Assembly: GCA_965205235.1 (NCBI GenBank)
Contig: CBDBGD010000002.1
Span: 124,001 to 188,000 of the forward strand
Source of the DNA: CBDBGD01 sp965205235
GTDB taxonomy: Bacteria > Chloroflexota > Dehalococcoidia > Lucifugimonadales > UBA1127
Reading direction: 5' to 3'
DNA length: 64,000 nucleotides
This document shows, one piece after another, positions 8,098 to 15,252 of the stretch (position 1 is the stretch's first letter; each line of letters starts with the position of its first letter). The translations under genes and the position numbers were made by a program. The notes beneath the pieces were generated by a model. That model was given only the letters and a program-made list of their open reading frames with translations, made no database searches and was not told the origin of the DNA.

Positions 8098-9339
8098 TTG
8101 CACAGCTCTTCAACGCACCCTCTCGCACGGCTGGGGACCACCTCCACCTTTGAGGCCCTGAGAGACCCCGCGTTCCGGCGCCTATGGCCGGCGGGGTGGC
8201 TGTACTACTCGGGCCACTGGATGGAGATGATAACCCTCCAGTGGCTGGTGCTCCAGCTGACGGACTCCCCGGCGCAGGTTGCATTGGTGGGCGTGGGCCG
8301 GATGGCGCCCATGTTCTTCCTCGGCCTGGTGGCGGGGAGCATCGCCGACCGGTTTCCCAAGCAGCAGGTGGTGCTTGCGGGACAGCTAGCGACTCTGGCC
8401 GTCACCTCCGTCATGCTGGCACTGGTCGCCACCGACACCGTGCAAGCGTGGCACGTCTACCCGGCGATCGTAGTCACCGGAACCGCCAAGGTGATCGACT
8501 TTGCGGCCCGTCGGTCCTATCTCTCGGAGCTGTTCGAGGGGCGAAGGCTGACCAACGCGGTGGCGCTGGACTCCGTGGCCAGCATGGGCATCGGCAGCAC
8601 GTTGGGACCGCTGCTGAGCGGAGGGCTCATAGCACTGTGGGGCTACACCGGGGCCTATGTGGTCATCGTCGGCGCCACCGTAGGCGCCACCCTGCTTGTG
8701 CTGACGATCCAACGGACCGGAGACGTGGTCTCGTCCGCCTCCGCCAGTCAGCCGGGCTCACAAGTGGCGGGGTCCTTTGAGGCGCTCCGTGCAAACCGGG
8801 CCCTCTGGGCCGTCTTGGGGGTAACCGTCGTCCACAACTTCTTCTGCATGCCCTACCAGCAGATGGTGCCGGTTATCGCTCGCGACAGCCTCCAGGTGGG
8901 CTCAGCGCTCTACGGGCTACTGGCCTCCGCCTCCGGGCTCGGAGCGCTGACGGGAACGTTACTCATCGCAGGGCACTCCGTGCGACGGCAAGGGACAGCC
9001 TACTCCGTCGGGGCGACAATGATTCTGGTCTTTGTGTTCCTCTTCTCCTTCTCACCCTTCTACCCCCTCTCCGTTCTGCTGCTGCTGGCTGCGGGCCTCT
9101 CCAACGCGGGTTTCGTGGTGATGCAGCCGCTGCTGGTGCTGCAGGCCGTGCCAAAGTACCTGAGGGGGCGCGCTCTGGGGGCCCTGGCGCTGAGCATCGG
9201 CGTGGGCCCCATGGGGGTGCTGGTCATAGGATTCCTGGCGGAGGGGTACGGCGCCACCACCGCCGTTGCGATGATGGCGGGGACCGGCTTCCTCCTCGTC
9301 AACCTGCTGCGGTTGTCCTTCCCCTCGCTGCGGGCCTAG
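8098..9339 (+). CDS. MFS exporter (MFS_3/EntS-like)
   Basis: A 413-residue MFS protein. It opens with a short cytosolic stretch ending in the family hallmark FEALRDPAFRRLWPAGW, typical of the MFS_3 group of small-molecule exporters (enterobactin exporter EntS type). Twelve hydrophobic helices follow. The TM2-3 loop reads AGSIADRFPKQQV, a clear GxxADRxxR-type motif, and the fourth to fifth helix region has DFAARRSYLSELF. The start is a TTG at 8098, because no ATG lies before the conserved N-terminus. TACAAT at 8062-8067 may serve as its -10 box. It is divergent from the M20-MFS operon. It probably exports a small hydrophobic compound. Confidence 0.85.
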   Translation: MHSSSTHPLARLGTTSTFEALRDPAFRRLWPAGWLYYSGHWMEMITLQWLVLQLTDSPAQVALVGVGRMAPMFFLGLVAGSIADRFPKQQVVLAGQLATLAVTSVMLALVATDTVQAWHVYPAIVVTGTAKVIDFAARRSYLSELFEGRRLTNAVALDSVASMGIGSTLGPLLSGGLIALWGYTGAYVVIVGATVGATLLVLTIQRTGDVVSSASASQPGSQVAGSFEALRANRALWAVLGVTVVHNFFCMPYQQMVPVIARDSLQVGSALYGLLASASGLGALTGTLLIAGHSVRRQGTAYSVGATMILVFVFLFSFSPFYPLSVLLLLAAGLSNAGFVVMQPLLVLQAVPKYLRGRALGALALSIGVGPMGVLVIGFLAEGYGATTAVAMMAGTGFLLVNLLRLSFPSLRA

Positions 9340-9378
9340 GGTGAGGCGGCCGGCAAGAGAAGCCTGAGACCGTACCGG

Positions 9379-9816
9379 CTACTTGCGAAAGAGTCCCCGG
9401 AACCCCTTGCGGAAGTTGCCGGACTTGAATCGTTGGAGCATACCGGCCCACTGGGCCTCCGCGCTGGCTGACCGGCCCAGGTCCTTGATCCGCTGTCGCA
9501 TGATCTCCAGCACCCGCTTCTCCTCGCCGCCGTCGAGCCAGACGCCGTGCTCCTGCTGACATAGGTCCAACTCCAGGTCGTACGCGCGATAGTGGAACAG
9601 GTGCATGGCTTCACCGCACGCCGGACAGGGGAGGTCTCCCTGGAAGGAGCGGTACATCACCGACCCCTTGAGTTCGTCCTCGTCGAAGACCGAGTCCTCT
9701 ATCTCGTCAAGCTCTCCGGGGTCCAGCCACATCCCTTTGCACGCAGGGCAGCGGTCCACTTCAGTATCCTTGAACCACTCCACCTGCAGGTCCGTTCTGC
9801 ATCGCGGGCACAGCAT
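9379..9816 (-). CDS. Zinc-ribbon (zf-TFIIB type) protein
   Basis: A 145-residue protein with two zinc ribbons. The first uses CPRC near the N-terminus with CPACKGMWLDPGEL about 15 residues on. The second uses PCPACGEAMHLF and a degenerate partner LCQQEHGVWLDGGE. The C-x-x-C...CxxCxGxWLDxGEL pattern is the hallmark of the small zf-TFIIB/COG3809 proteins, whose role is unknown. A basic C-tail (KSGNFRKGFRGLFRK) follows a short helix. The ATG at 9816 is chosen because GAGAGGGGG precedes it; an upstream in-frame ATG at 9870 adds only 18 unmatched residues. It is convergent to the MFS exporter. It may bind nucleic acid or a protein partner; neither is shown. Confidence 0.8.
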   Translation of the reverse strand: MLCPRCRTDLQVEWFKDTEVDRCPACKGMWLDPGELDEIEDSVFDEDELKGSVMYRSFQGDLPCPACGEAMHLFHYRAYDLELDLCQQEHGVWLDGGEEKRVLEIMRQRIKDLGRSASAEAQWAGMLQRFKSGNFRKGFRGLFRK

Positions 9817-10001
9817 CGGAAGCCCCCTCTCGCAGCCTTTGTAGACCAGTGTAGCGTAAGGCATTCCCAAGGTACACCTGGGTTGGCAGCCGGGCTCCCC
9901 CGGCTGCCAACCCGTCCCGCGAGAGGCTCCGGGACTACCGCATCGCGCCGGTTCACGCTAACATACTACCAACGTGGTCACGGCCACTCGGGAGAAGCAC
10001 C

Positions 10002-10265
10002 ATGGACGATACGGAGTTCCTCAGACGCCTCAAGGAGCGCATCGAGTCCAGTACCGCCGTCACCGTCGAGGTGGACCTGGACGACGAGGACCCGTGCAAC
10101 GTAGCAGTTGACTTCTCCTCCGCCATCCCACGAGTGATCGTAGGCGCGGATGCCCTGAAGTACCCCGGCTTGGCCCGGATGCTGATGCAGTACGCCATTC
10201 TCTGCCTGAAGACGGGGCGTGTAGCCCCTCAGGAGGAATTCCTCGCTTTTCTGCGCCGGAACTAG
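10002..10265 (+). CDS. Hypothetical small acidic protein
   Basis: An 87-residue soluble protein with no motif I recognise. It begins with a charged helix (DDTEFLRRLKERIES), continues with a beta-rich acidic segment (VTVEVDLDDEDPC) and ends with a hydrophobic helix and an FLRRN tail. GGGAGAAG precedes the ATG. It is the first gene of a plus-strand series running to 13842 and lies 36 bp ahead of the Pro-Thr surface protein. The codon pattern looks normal for the region. No function can be offered. Confidence 0.6.
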   Translation: MDDTEFLRRLKERIESSTAVTVEVDLDDEDPCNVAVDFSSAIPRVIVGADALKYPGLARMLMQYAILCLKTGRVAPQEEFLAFLRRN

Positions 10266-10301
10266 CCTTCCGTCCCATTTCTGGCCGGGGAGGAGTGGAG
10301 C

Positions 10302-11567
10302 ATGATAAGGGCCCTTGGGCTCGTACTGGCGTTGTCCGCCATCCTCATTGCCATTCCCTTCGTTCTCGATACTGAAGCCCAGGGCGGACCCTCGCTCTCC
10401 CTCACCCCGCCGTTCGTTCAGAGCGGCAACAACTTCACCGTAACGGTTGTGGACAGCTCCCGGGAGGGACAACAGGACGACTCCCCGGAATTCCCACAGC
10501 AGTTCAGTGACGGCGTCATCAACCGGGTGAAGATCGAAGTCAGGAACCAGGACACGGGCAAGGAAGCCGACATGATCGCTGTGGAGACGGAACCCGACTC
10601 GAACACGTACGTGCTTTCCGTCGAGGTGACGCAGGGGCAGGAACCCGTGAACACGGAGGGGAACGAGTCGATATCCGGCTCCCACGGGCAGACCATCTTC
10701 GTCCACTATCCGCCCCCTCCCGGCGTCCTTGCCTCTACCTCCGACACGTTGGTGGTGGATAACGTTGGGCCAGTCGTCGTGGCAGTCGAGCCACTGGACG
10801 GCACCTACCTGTGGTTCGGCCAGGAGTGGACGTTCGTGGCGGACGTGACGGACGAAGATTCGGGCTTCGCCGCGAGCGCCTCGCAGATGAAGAGGCATGC
10901 GAGGGAGCACGGAACGGTGACGTTCACCATCGGAGGGATAAACGTCTCCGGCCGTGACAATGACATGACGTTCACGGCCATCGAAGGGGGCTGGCGGGTC
11001 ACGTTCACCAAGGACATCTCTGTGCTAGGGGAACGGGCCAGACTGCCATGGTCGGTCACCGCCGCAGACCGCGCGGGGAACGAGGGGTCCGCCACCCGCA
11101 TCCTATCCCTGGGCGCCGCACCCCCCACCCCAACACCAACACCCACGCCAACCCCCACGCCGACACCCACGCCCACTCCTACACCAACACCAACACCCAC
11201 GCCCACTCCGACGCCAACGCCGACACCCACGCCCACCCCTACGCCAACACCGACACCCACGCCCACCCCTACACCAACGCCGACACCCACGCCCACCCCG
11301 ACACCGACACCCACGCCCACCCCTACGCCAACGCCGACACCCACGCCCACCCCTACGCCGACGCCGACACCCACGCCCACCCCAGAGCCATCGCCCGAAC
11401 CCACGGAGGCGGCCGCCGAGACGGCCACGGCTGAACCCGCTCCTGAAGAGGAGGGGCCGGGCACCTGTGCTCGCTCCGGCGGAGCAGAGATGGCCCTGGT
11501 CCTAGGCCCCCTGGTCCTGGCGGGCATGGTCCTGCGGCGCCGGTTCACCACGCACCCCAAGGTATAA
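10302..11567 (+). CDS. Secreted surface protein with Pro-Thr repeat stalk and C-terminal membrane anchor
   Basis: A 421-residue exported protein. Residues 1-28 form a signal peptide (IRALGLVLALSAILIAIPFVL, then a cut near TEAQG). A globular, beta-rich part (~30-275) may contain one or two Ig-like folds (FVADVTDEDSG, WSVTAADRAGNEGSA). Residues ~276-363 are an uninterrupted (Pro-Thr)n stalk, which would span the wall or lift the head from the surface. After an acidic Glu/Ala segment comes GTCARSGG, one hydrophobic helix, and a terminal basic cluster (LRRRF). That three-part tail resembles Cys-containing C-terminal sorting signals of the CTERM type. It sits just ahead of archease/rtcB, but a shared function is not obvious. 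Confidence 0.75.
   Translation: MIRALGLVLALSAILIAIPFVLDTEAQGGPSLSLTPPFVQSGNNFTVTVVDSSREGQQDDSPEFPQQFSDGVINRVKIEVRNQDTGKEADMIAVETEPDSNTYVLSVEVTQGQEPVNTEGNESISGSHGQTIFVHYPPPPGVLASTSDTLVVDNVGPVVVAVEPLDGTYLWFGQEWTFVADVTDEDSGFAASASQMKRHAREHGTVTFTIGGINVSGRDNDMTFTAIEGGWRVTFTKDISVLGERARLPWSVTAADRAGNEGSATRILSLGAAPPTPTPTPTPTPTPTPTPTPTPTPTPTPTPTPTPTPTPTPTPTPTPTPTPTPTPTPTPTPTPTPTPTPTPTPTPTPTPTPTPTPTPTPEPSPEPTEAAAETATAEPAPEEEGPGTCARSGGAEMALVLGPLVLAGMVLRRRFTTHPKV
11126..11386. repeat. Microsatellite-like Pro-Thr codon repeat
   Basis: About 260 bp of tandem 6-bp Pro-Thr codon pairs (CC-N AC-N) with higher-order 12- to 24-bp periods built from ACACCCACGCCC and CCGACACC. The third positions vary, so the array is not a perfect copy-number satellite, yet slippage by whole codon pairs would keep the frame and change the stalk length. 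Confidence 0.9.
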
Positions 11568-11597
11568 TGGACCGGGAGGCTCAGCAGGGGGGATGAC

Positions 11598-12035
11598 GTG
11601 GCAGGCTACAGTCTCCTGGATCACACCGCCGATATGGGCATTGTCGCCACGGGCGACGATCTTCCTACGGCTTTCGCCAGCGCCGCCGAGGGCATGTTCG
11701 CCTGGATGGTCGACCTGGATACGGTGGAGGAGCGAGAGGAGCGAGCCGTCGAGGCGACGGGCCGCGACGTCGAAGCCCTCCTGGTGGACTTCCTCAACGA
11801 GCTCCTGTTCCTCTTCGATACCCACGGGTTCCTCTTCAAGCGAATCGAGGTGCGCGAGTTGGGCTCATCGGAGGAGGAGGCCAGCTGGCATCGCCTGACA
11901 GCGGTGGGCTTCGGGGAGCGTCTGGACCCCCAGCGCCACCAGCTACAGGGCTCCATCAAGTCGGCCACCTACCACATGCTCCAGGTGCAGCAGGGGACCA
12001 CTGAGAGCAGGGTCCAAGTCATCCTGGACACCTGA
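11598..12035 (+). CDS. Archease family protein, partner of RtcB
   Basis: A 145-residue archease. The family opening is clear (YSLLDHTADMGIVATG, with the metal-binding DHTAD), as are the AAEGMFAWMVD helix, the LLVDFLNELLFLFDTHGFLF strand-helix unit and the C-terminal KSATYHMLQV loop that carries another metal-binding His. Archease activates the RNA ligase RtcB by promoting its guanylylation and allowing multiple turnover. The gene for RtcB follows 22 bp downstream, which supports this role. The start is GTG at 11598, placed right before the conserved N-terminus. A TATAAT at 11563-11568 overlaps the end of the upstream gene and may give this pair its own transcript. Confidence 0.92.
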   Translation: MAGYSLLDHTADMGIVATGDDLPTAFASAAEGMFAWMVDLDTVEEREERAVEATGRDVEALLVDFLNELLFLFDTHGFLFKRIEVRELGSSEEEASWHRLTAVGFGERLDPQRHQLQGSIKSATYHMLQVQQGTTESRVQVILDT

Positions 12036-12057
12036 GACGCCCCGGGCCGGAGGGAAG

Positions 12058-13518
12058 ATGGCGTCTAACCACAAGGGGATACTGCGACGGCTGGACGAAA
12101 GCCGGTGGGAGCTGCCGCCGTCCTACAAGCGGGGCATGCGCGTCCCCGGCGTGGTCTACGCTGACGAGCGGATGCTGCCGGGAATCCTGGGCGACCAGGC
12201 CCTGGACCAGGTGGCGAACGTCGCGTGCTTGCCGGGAATCGTCTCCGCCTCCCTGGCCATGCCGGACATCCACTGGGGCTACGGCTTTCCCATTGGGGGC
12301 GTGGCCGCGACACGCGTCCAGGGTGGAGTGGTCTCGCCCGGCGGGGTGGGGTTCGACATCAACTGTGGCGTTCGCCTGGTCCAGACGGAACTGACGGAGC
12401 CCCAGGTCCGCCCCGTCCTTCAGAAGTTGGTAGACGCCCTCTATCGAGAGGTACCGTCCGGCGTGGGGTCCGGAGGCAGAATTCGACTGAAAGGGCGCGA
12501 CGTGGAGCGGGTAATGGCGGAGGGGGCCGGTTGGGCCGTGGCCCAGGGCTACGGCGTCCCCGCCGACCTGGAGACGACGGAGGAAGCAGGAGCCATAGCT
12601 GGGGCCGACCCCGACGCAGTGGGACTCCGTCCCCGGCAGCGGGGCGCCGACCAACTGGGGACCCTGGGGGCAGGCAACCACTTCCTGGAGGTCCAGGCAG
12701 TCGAGGAGGTGTATGACCCAGAGGCAGCCCGAACCATGGGGGTCCACGAGGTTGGCCAAGTGATGGTGATGTTCCACTGCGGCTCCCGCGGCTTTGGGCA
12801 CCAGGTGTGCCAGGACGCGCTGAAGGTAATGGACGAGGCCATGCACAGCTACGACATCAGACTGCCCGACCGCCAGCTCGCCTGCGCCCCGGTAAGCTCG
12901 CCGGAGGGTCGGGACTACCTGGCGGCCATGAGATGCGCGGCGAACTTTGCCTGGGCCAACCGCCAATGCATCCTCCACTGGGTCCGCCTATGTTTCTCCC
13001 AGGTGCTGGGCGAGCCCTGGGAGGGGTTGGGCATGCACCAGGTCTACGATGTGGCCCACAACATCGCCAAAGTCGAGACGCACGTCGTCGACGGCGAGGA
13101 GGTCGAGGTCTGCGTGCACCGGAAAGGCGCGACCCGCGCCTTCCCGTCGGGAAACGCCGACTTGCCCCCGCGGTACCAGGCGGTGGGCCAGCCGGTGATC
13201 GTCCCGGGAGACATGGGTCGCTACTCCTTCCTCTGTGTGGCAGGAGAGGAGGCAATGACCTCCACCTTTGGCACGACCTGTCACGGAGCGGGCCGAACCC
13301 AGAGCCGGGGCGCTGCCAAGCGCATGCTCAAGGGACGGGACTTGCAGGCCGAGCTCCGGCAGCGAGGAATCTTCGTGCGGGCGCGTGGCTGGGCCTCGCT
13401 TGCGGAAGAGGCCTCAGTGGCGTACAAAGATGTGGCAGAGGTGGTGGCGGTGTGCGACAGGGCGGGGCTGTCTCGAAAGGTGGCCCGCCTGCGTCCTCTC
13501 GGAGTGATCAAGGGCTAG
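12058..13518 (+). CDS. rtcB: RNA-splicing ligase RtcB
   Basis: A 486-residue tRNA/RNA ligase that joins 2',3'-cyclic phosphate and 5'-OH ends using GTP and Mn2+. The conserved sites appear in order: MPDIHWGYGFPIGG, GVGFDINCGVRL with the metal-binding Asp and Cys, GAGNHFLEV, HCGSRGFGHQV with a metal-binding His, YDVAHNIAK, CVHRKGATRAF, VPGDMGRYSFL, and CHGAGRTQSR with the His that takes the GMP. Length and motif order match full-length RtcB with no gap. It forms an operon with archease. In bacteria, RtcB acts in RNA repair; the target here is unknown. Confidence 0.97.
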   Translation: MASNHKGILRRLDESRWELPPSYKRGMRVPGVVYADERMLPGILGDQALDQVANVACLPGIVSASLAMPDIHWGYGFPIGGVAATRVQGGVVSPGGVGFDINCGVRLVQTELTEPQVRPVLQKLVDALYREVPSGVGSGGRIRLKGRDVERVMAEGAGWAVAQGYGVPADLETTEEAGAIAGADPDAVGLRPRQRGADQLGTLGAGNHFLEVQAVEEVYDPEAARTMGVHEVGQVMVMFHCGSRGFGHQVCQDALKVMDEAMHSYDIRLPDRQLACAPVSSPEGRDYLAAMRCAANFAWANRQCILHWVRLCFSQVLGEPWEGLGMHQVYDVAHNIAKVETHVVDGEEVEVCVHRKGATRAFPSGNADLPPRYQAVGQPVIVPGDMGRYSFLCVAGEEAMTSTFGTTCHGAGRTQSRGAAKRMLKGRDLQAELRQRGIFVRARGWASLAEEASVAYKDVAEVVAVCDRAGLSRKVARLRPLGVIKG

Positions 13519-13533
13519 CTGAAAGGAGCGCCA

Positions 13534-13842
13534 ATGCCAGAACTCGGCATCATCGTCAAAGCCGGCGAAGAAGGGTCACGGATAGAATTGCAGTGTCCTC
13601 ACCAGAACGGCCTGCTCTATGCCGTGCCCGGAGAGGCGTCCTGGGTCTGCTCAGCGGAGTTGCTGCCGGCACACGCTATGGCGGGGTTCCTGAGGGAACT
13701 GGTGAAGCTGAGCGATCCCCGAGTCCAGGGTCTCATGCAGCGATGGGGCCTCTACTACCGCGCCCGACCTGTCACCACCTCCGAGGACGCGGAGGAGGCT
13801 AAGGTCGTCGAGATGGCCCGCGGCCCTCAGTCTCCCACGTAG
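13534..13842 (+). CDS. Hypothetical small protein downstream of rtcB
   Basis: A 102-residue soluble protein with no motif I recognise. A beta-rich start (ELGIIVKAGEEGSRIELQCPH) precedes an aromatic/helical middle (LRELVKLSDPRVQGLMQRWGLYYRA) and a loosely ordered acidic tail. AAAGGAG lies before the ATG, and only 15 bp separate it from rtcB, so it is probably translated from the same transcript. Its constant position after archease and RtcB could be tested in relatives; if it holds, it may be an RNA-repair accessory. That is inference only. Confidence 0.6.
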   Translation: MPELGIIVKAGEEGSRIELQCPHQNGLLYAVPGEASWVCSAELLPAHAMAGFLRELVKLSDPRVQGLMQRWGLYYRARPVTTSEDAEEAKVVEMARGPQSPT

Positions 13843-13940
13843 CTCGCGGGGAGTGATATGGCGCCCGCTGGCGCGCGAGGAGCCGGGGTGGGGATAGTCG
13901 GGTGGCTTTCCGGAGCGGAGGAGGTAGCGGACCGTGGACG

Positions 13941-14207
13941 CTACTCGTCGCCGCGTTCGTCGGCGTCTACCAATACCTCTTGGGGTCGGAAGCTAGCGCC
14001 CGAGGAGACCTGATCCAGGGACACATCATCCTCCCAGTAGGGAGTGTTGTCCACGTAGTTCCGGAACTCCCGACGCTCCCCGCACAGCTTGCACGACCCC
14101 AGACTCACGGGCCCCGATGGGGCATCGATGACCCAGTGGTGGACGCACACCGCGGAACCCGCCGGCGCACCCGGTGCAATTATGGCCTTGTCCTGATTCT
14201 GCCTCAT
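13941..14207 (-). CDS. Hypothetical protein with CxxC zinc knuckle
   Basis: An 88-residue protein built around VCVHHWVIDAPSGPVSLG followed by SCKLCGERREFRNYVD. The His-His and Cys-x-x-Cys spacing is that of a small treble-clef or knuckle zinc site. Proteins with this signature are common short unknowns in high-GC bacteria; I cannot name a function. The ATG at 14205-14207 is chosen as the first Met that starts natural-looking sequence; AGGAGG is 16 bases upstream, which is long. A divergent promoter (14278-14306) and the palindromic operator at 14295-14337 lie upstream, so it is probably co-regulated with the SufR-like gene. Confidence 0.7.
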   Translation of the reverse strand: MRQNQDKAIIAPGAPAGSAVCVHHWVIDAPSGPVSLGSCKLCGERREFRNYVDNTPYWEDDVSLDQVSSGASFRPQEVLVDADERGDE

Positions 14208-14277
14208 AGCCGTTTTGTCAACTCCTCCTATCTGGCCGATGCCTGGTTTGGCACCTCGCTCAATTGAGCGGAGCGCA

Positions 14278-14306
14278 ACGCTAGCACACGATTTCGGAGT
14301 TGTCAA
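14278..14306 (-). promoter_or_regulatory. Minus-strand promoter overlapping the operator
   Basis: On the minus strand, TTGACA (14301-14306) is followed by 17 bases and TAGCGT (14278-14283). The -35 box lies inside the left arm of the palindrome at 14295-14309. It would drive the small zinc-knuckle gene at 13941-14207. Confidence 0.7.
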
Positions 14307-14337
14307 GCATTCTCGCGAAAATTGCTGAACAACTCCG
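14295..14337. promoter_or_regulatory. 15-bp inverted-repeat operator between divergent promoters
   Basis: The left arm CGGAGTTGTCAAGCA (14295-14309) and the right arm TGCTGAACAACTCCG (14323-14337) are inverted repeats with two mismatches and a 13-bp AT-richer centre. The outer bases extend the match (ATTTCGGAG / CTCCGAAT). A related half-site GAGTTGACAA lies near 14215-14224 on the minus strand. The location, overlapping one -35 box and ending three bases before the other, fits a repressor site, probably for the adjacent SufR-like protein. Confidence 0.75.
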
Positions 14338-14340
14338 AAT

Positions 14341-14370
14341 TTGACACCCCATTCCCCTTGTCACTAGAAT
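14341..14370 (+). promoter_or_regulatory. Sigma-70 promoter of the SufR-like gene
   Basis: A perfect TTGACA at 14341-14346 is followed by an 18-base spacer and TAGAAT at 14365-14370. It is among the best promoter matches in the window and lies 46 bp ahead of the ATG at 14416. Confidence 0.8.
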
Positions 14371-14415
14371 GAATCGTCCTTTTCACACTACGCTCACTAC
14401 ACCGGATGAGTTTGC

Positions 14416-15036
14416 ATGGAAGGTACGCGCCTACGCCTGGCTGCCCTGCTGCAACGAGTACCGGACTCCACCGTTGAAGAGTTGGGCCGCTCCATGGGGC
14501 TGTCCACTGCAACGGTCCGCCGCCACCTGGACCTCCTCTATCGAGACCGGCTGGTAGACTACCACGCCGTTAGGCGAAAGCCAGGGCGTCCCGAGCACGC
14601 CTTCTTCCTGACGGAGGCGGGCCACGAGGCCCTGCCGAAACGCTACGTCCATCTCCTTCAAATGGTCCTCCGCGCCTTGAGCCAGTCCAACGGCTCCACT
14701 CCCGCGACCGGCTCTCCCTCGCTTGGCAGACTGTTCACCCTCGTGGGCCAGGACATGCTGACGCCCCACAACGAGAGGTTCCGCGGCAAGCCCCCCCAGG
14801 AGCGTCGCGCGTTCCTCGAGGAGCTGCTGACAGAGGCCCAGTTCGCACCGGCCCTCGAGGAGGGGCCTGGAGGTCTCCGCGTCCGACTGCACAATTGCCC
14901 CTTTCGCTTTGTTGCCTTGGAGCACCCCTCCGTCTGTGAGCTGGATCGAGAGCTCATCAGCACAGTCCTGGGCGCCCCCGCCACTCTTGAGCGCTGCATC
15001 ACCAGTGGACACCATAGCTGCACCTACGCCGCCTGA
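14416..15036 (+). CDS. SufR-like iron-sulfur transcriptional regulator
   Basis: A 206-residue regulator. Residues ~8-65 form a DeoR/ArsR-type winged helix (STVEELGRSMGLSTATVRRHLDLLYRD, then the wing VRRKPGRPEHAFFLT), very close in style to SufR. The C-terminal domain keeps four cysteines at 161, 174, 194 and 202 (spacing 12, 19 and 7), with the first pair at the SufR spacing. In SufR these hold a 4Fe-4S cluster that controls DNA binding in step with Fe-S supply or oxygen. The gene has its own strong promoter and an adjoining palindromic operator, which suggests autoregulation. It lies just ahead of the oxidase operon, so it may also respond to redox state there. No suf genes are present in the window. 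Confidence 0.82.
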   Translation: MEGTRLRLAALLQRVPDSTVEELGRSMGLSTATVRRHLDLLYRDRLVDYHAVRRKPGRPEHAFFLTEAGHEALPKRYVHLLQMVLRALSQSNGSTPATGSPSLGRLFTLVGQDMLTPHNERFRGKPPQERRAFLEELLTEAQFAPALEEGPGGLRVRLHNCPFRFVALEHPSVCELDRELISTVLGAPATLERCITSGHHSCTYAA

Positions 15037-15144
15037 CACGCACTCATTCACTCGCAGATACGCATTCCAACCACGGCAGGATTGCATTTCTCCCGGCGGT
15101 CGGAAAAGTCGATTCGGTGTCCCCCGCGGAGGGGTGAAATTCCC

Positions 15145-15173
15145 TTGACGGGGAACCTGCCGTCTGGTAATGT
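15145..15173 (+). promoter_or_regulatory. Promoter of the cytochrome c oxidase operon
   Basis: TTGACG (15145-15150), a 17-base spacer and TAATGT (15168-15173) lie 79 bp upstream of the coxB start. The leader between them carries AGGAGG just before the GTG start. I see no copy of the 14.3-kb operator arm here. Confidence 0.65.
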
Positions 15174-15252
15174 GGGCCGCTAGAATGTGCGAATTTTCAC
15201 ATTCCCCCGACCAGCGAACTTCGGCGCTCTTCGAGGCTAGGAGGGCGGCGCT

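Noticed and set aside
11126..11386. CRISPR or non-coding satellite
   Set aside because: The array keeps one reading frame of alternating Pro-Thr codons inside a protein with signal peptide and anchor; it is a coding repeat.
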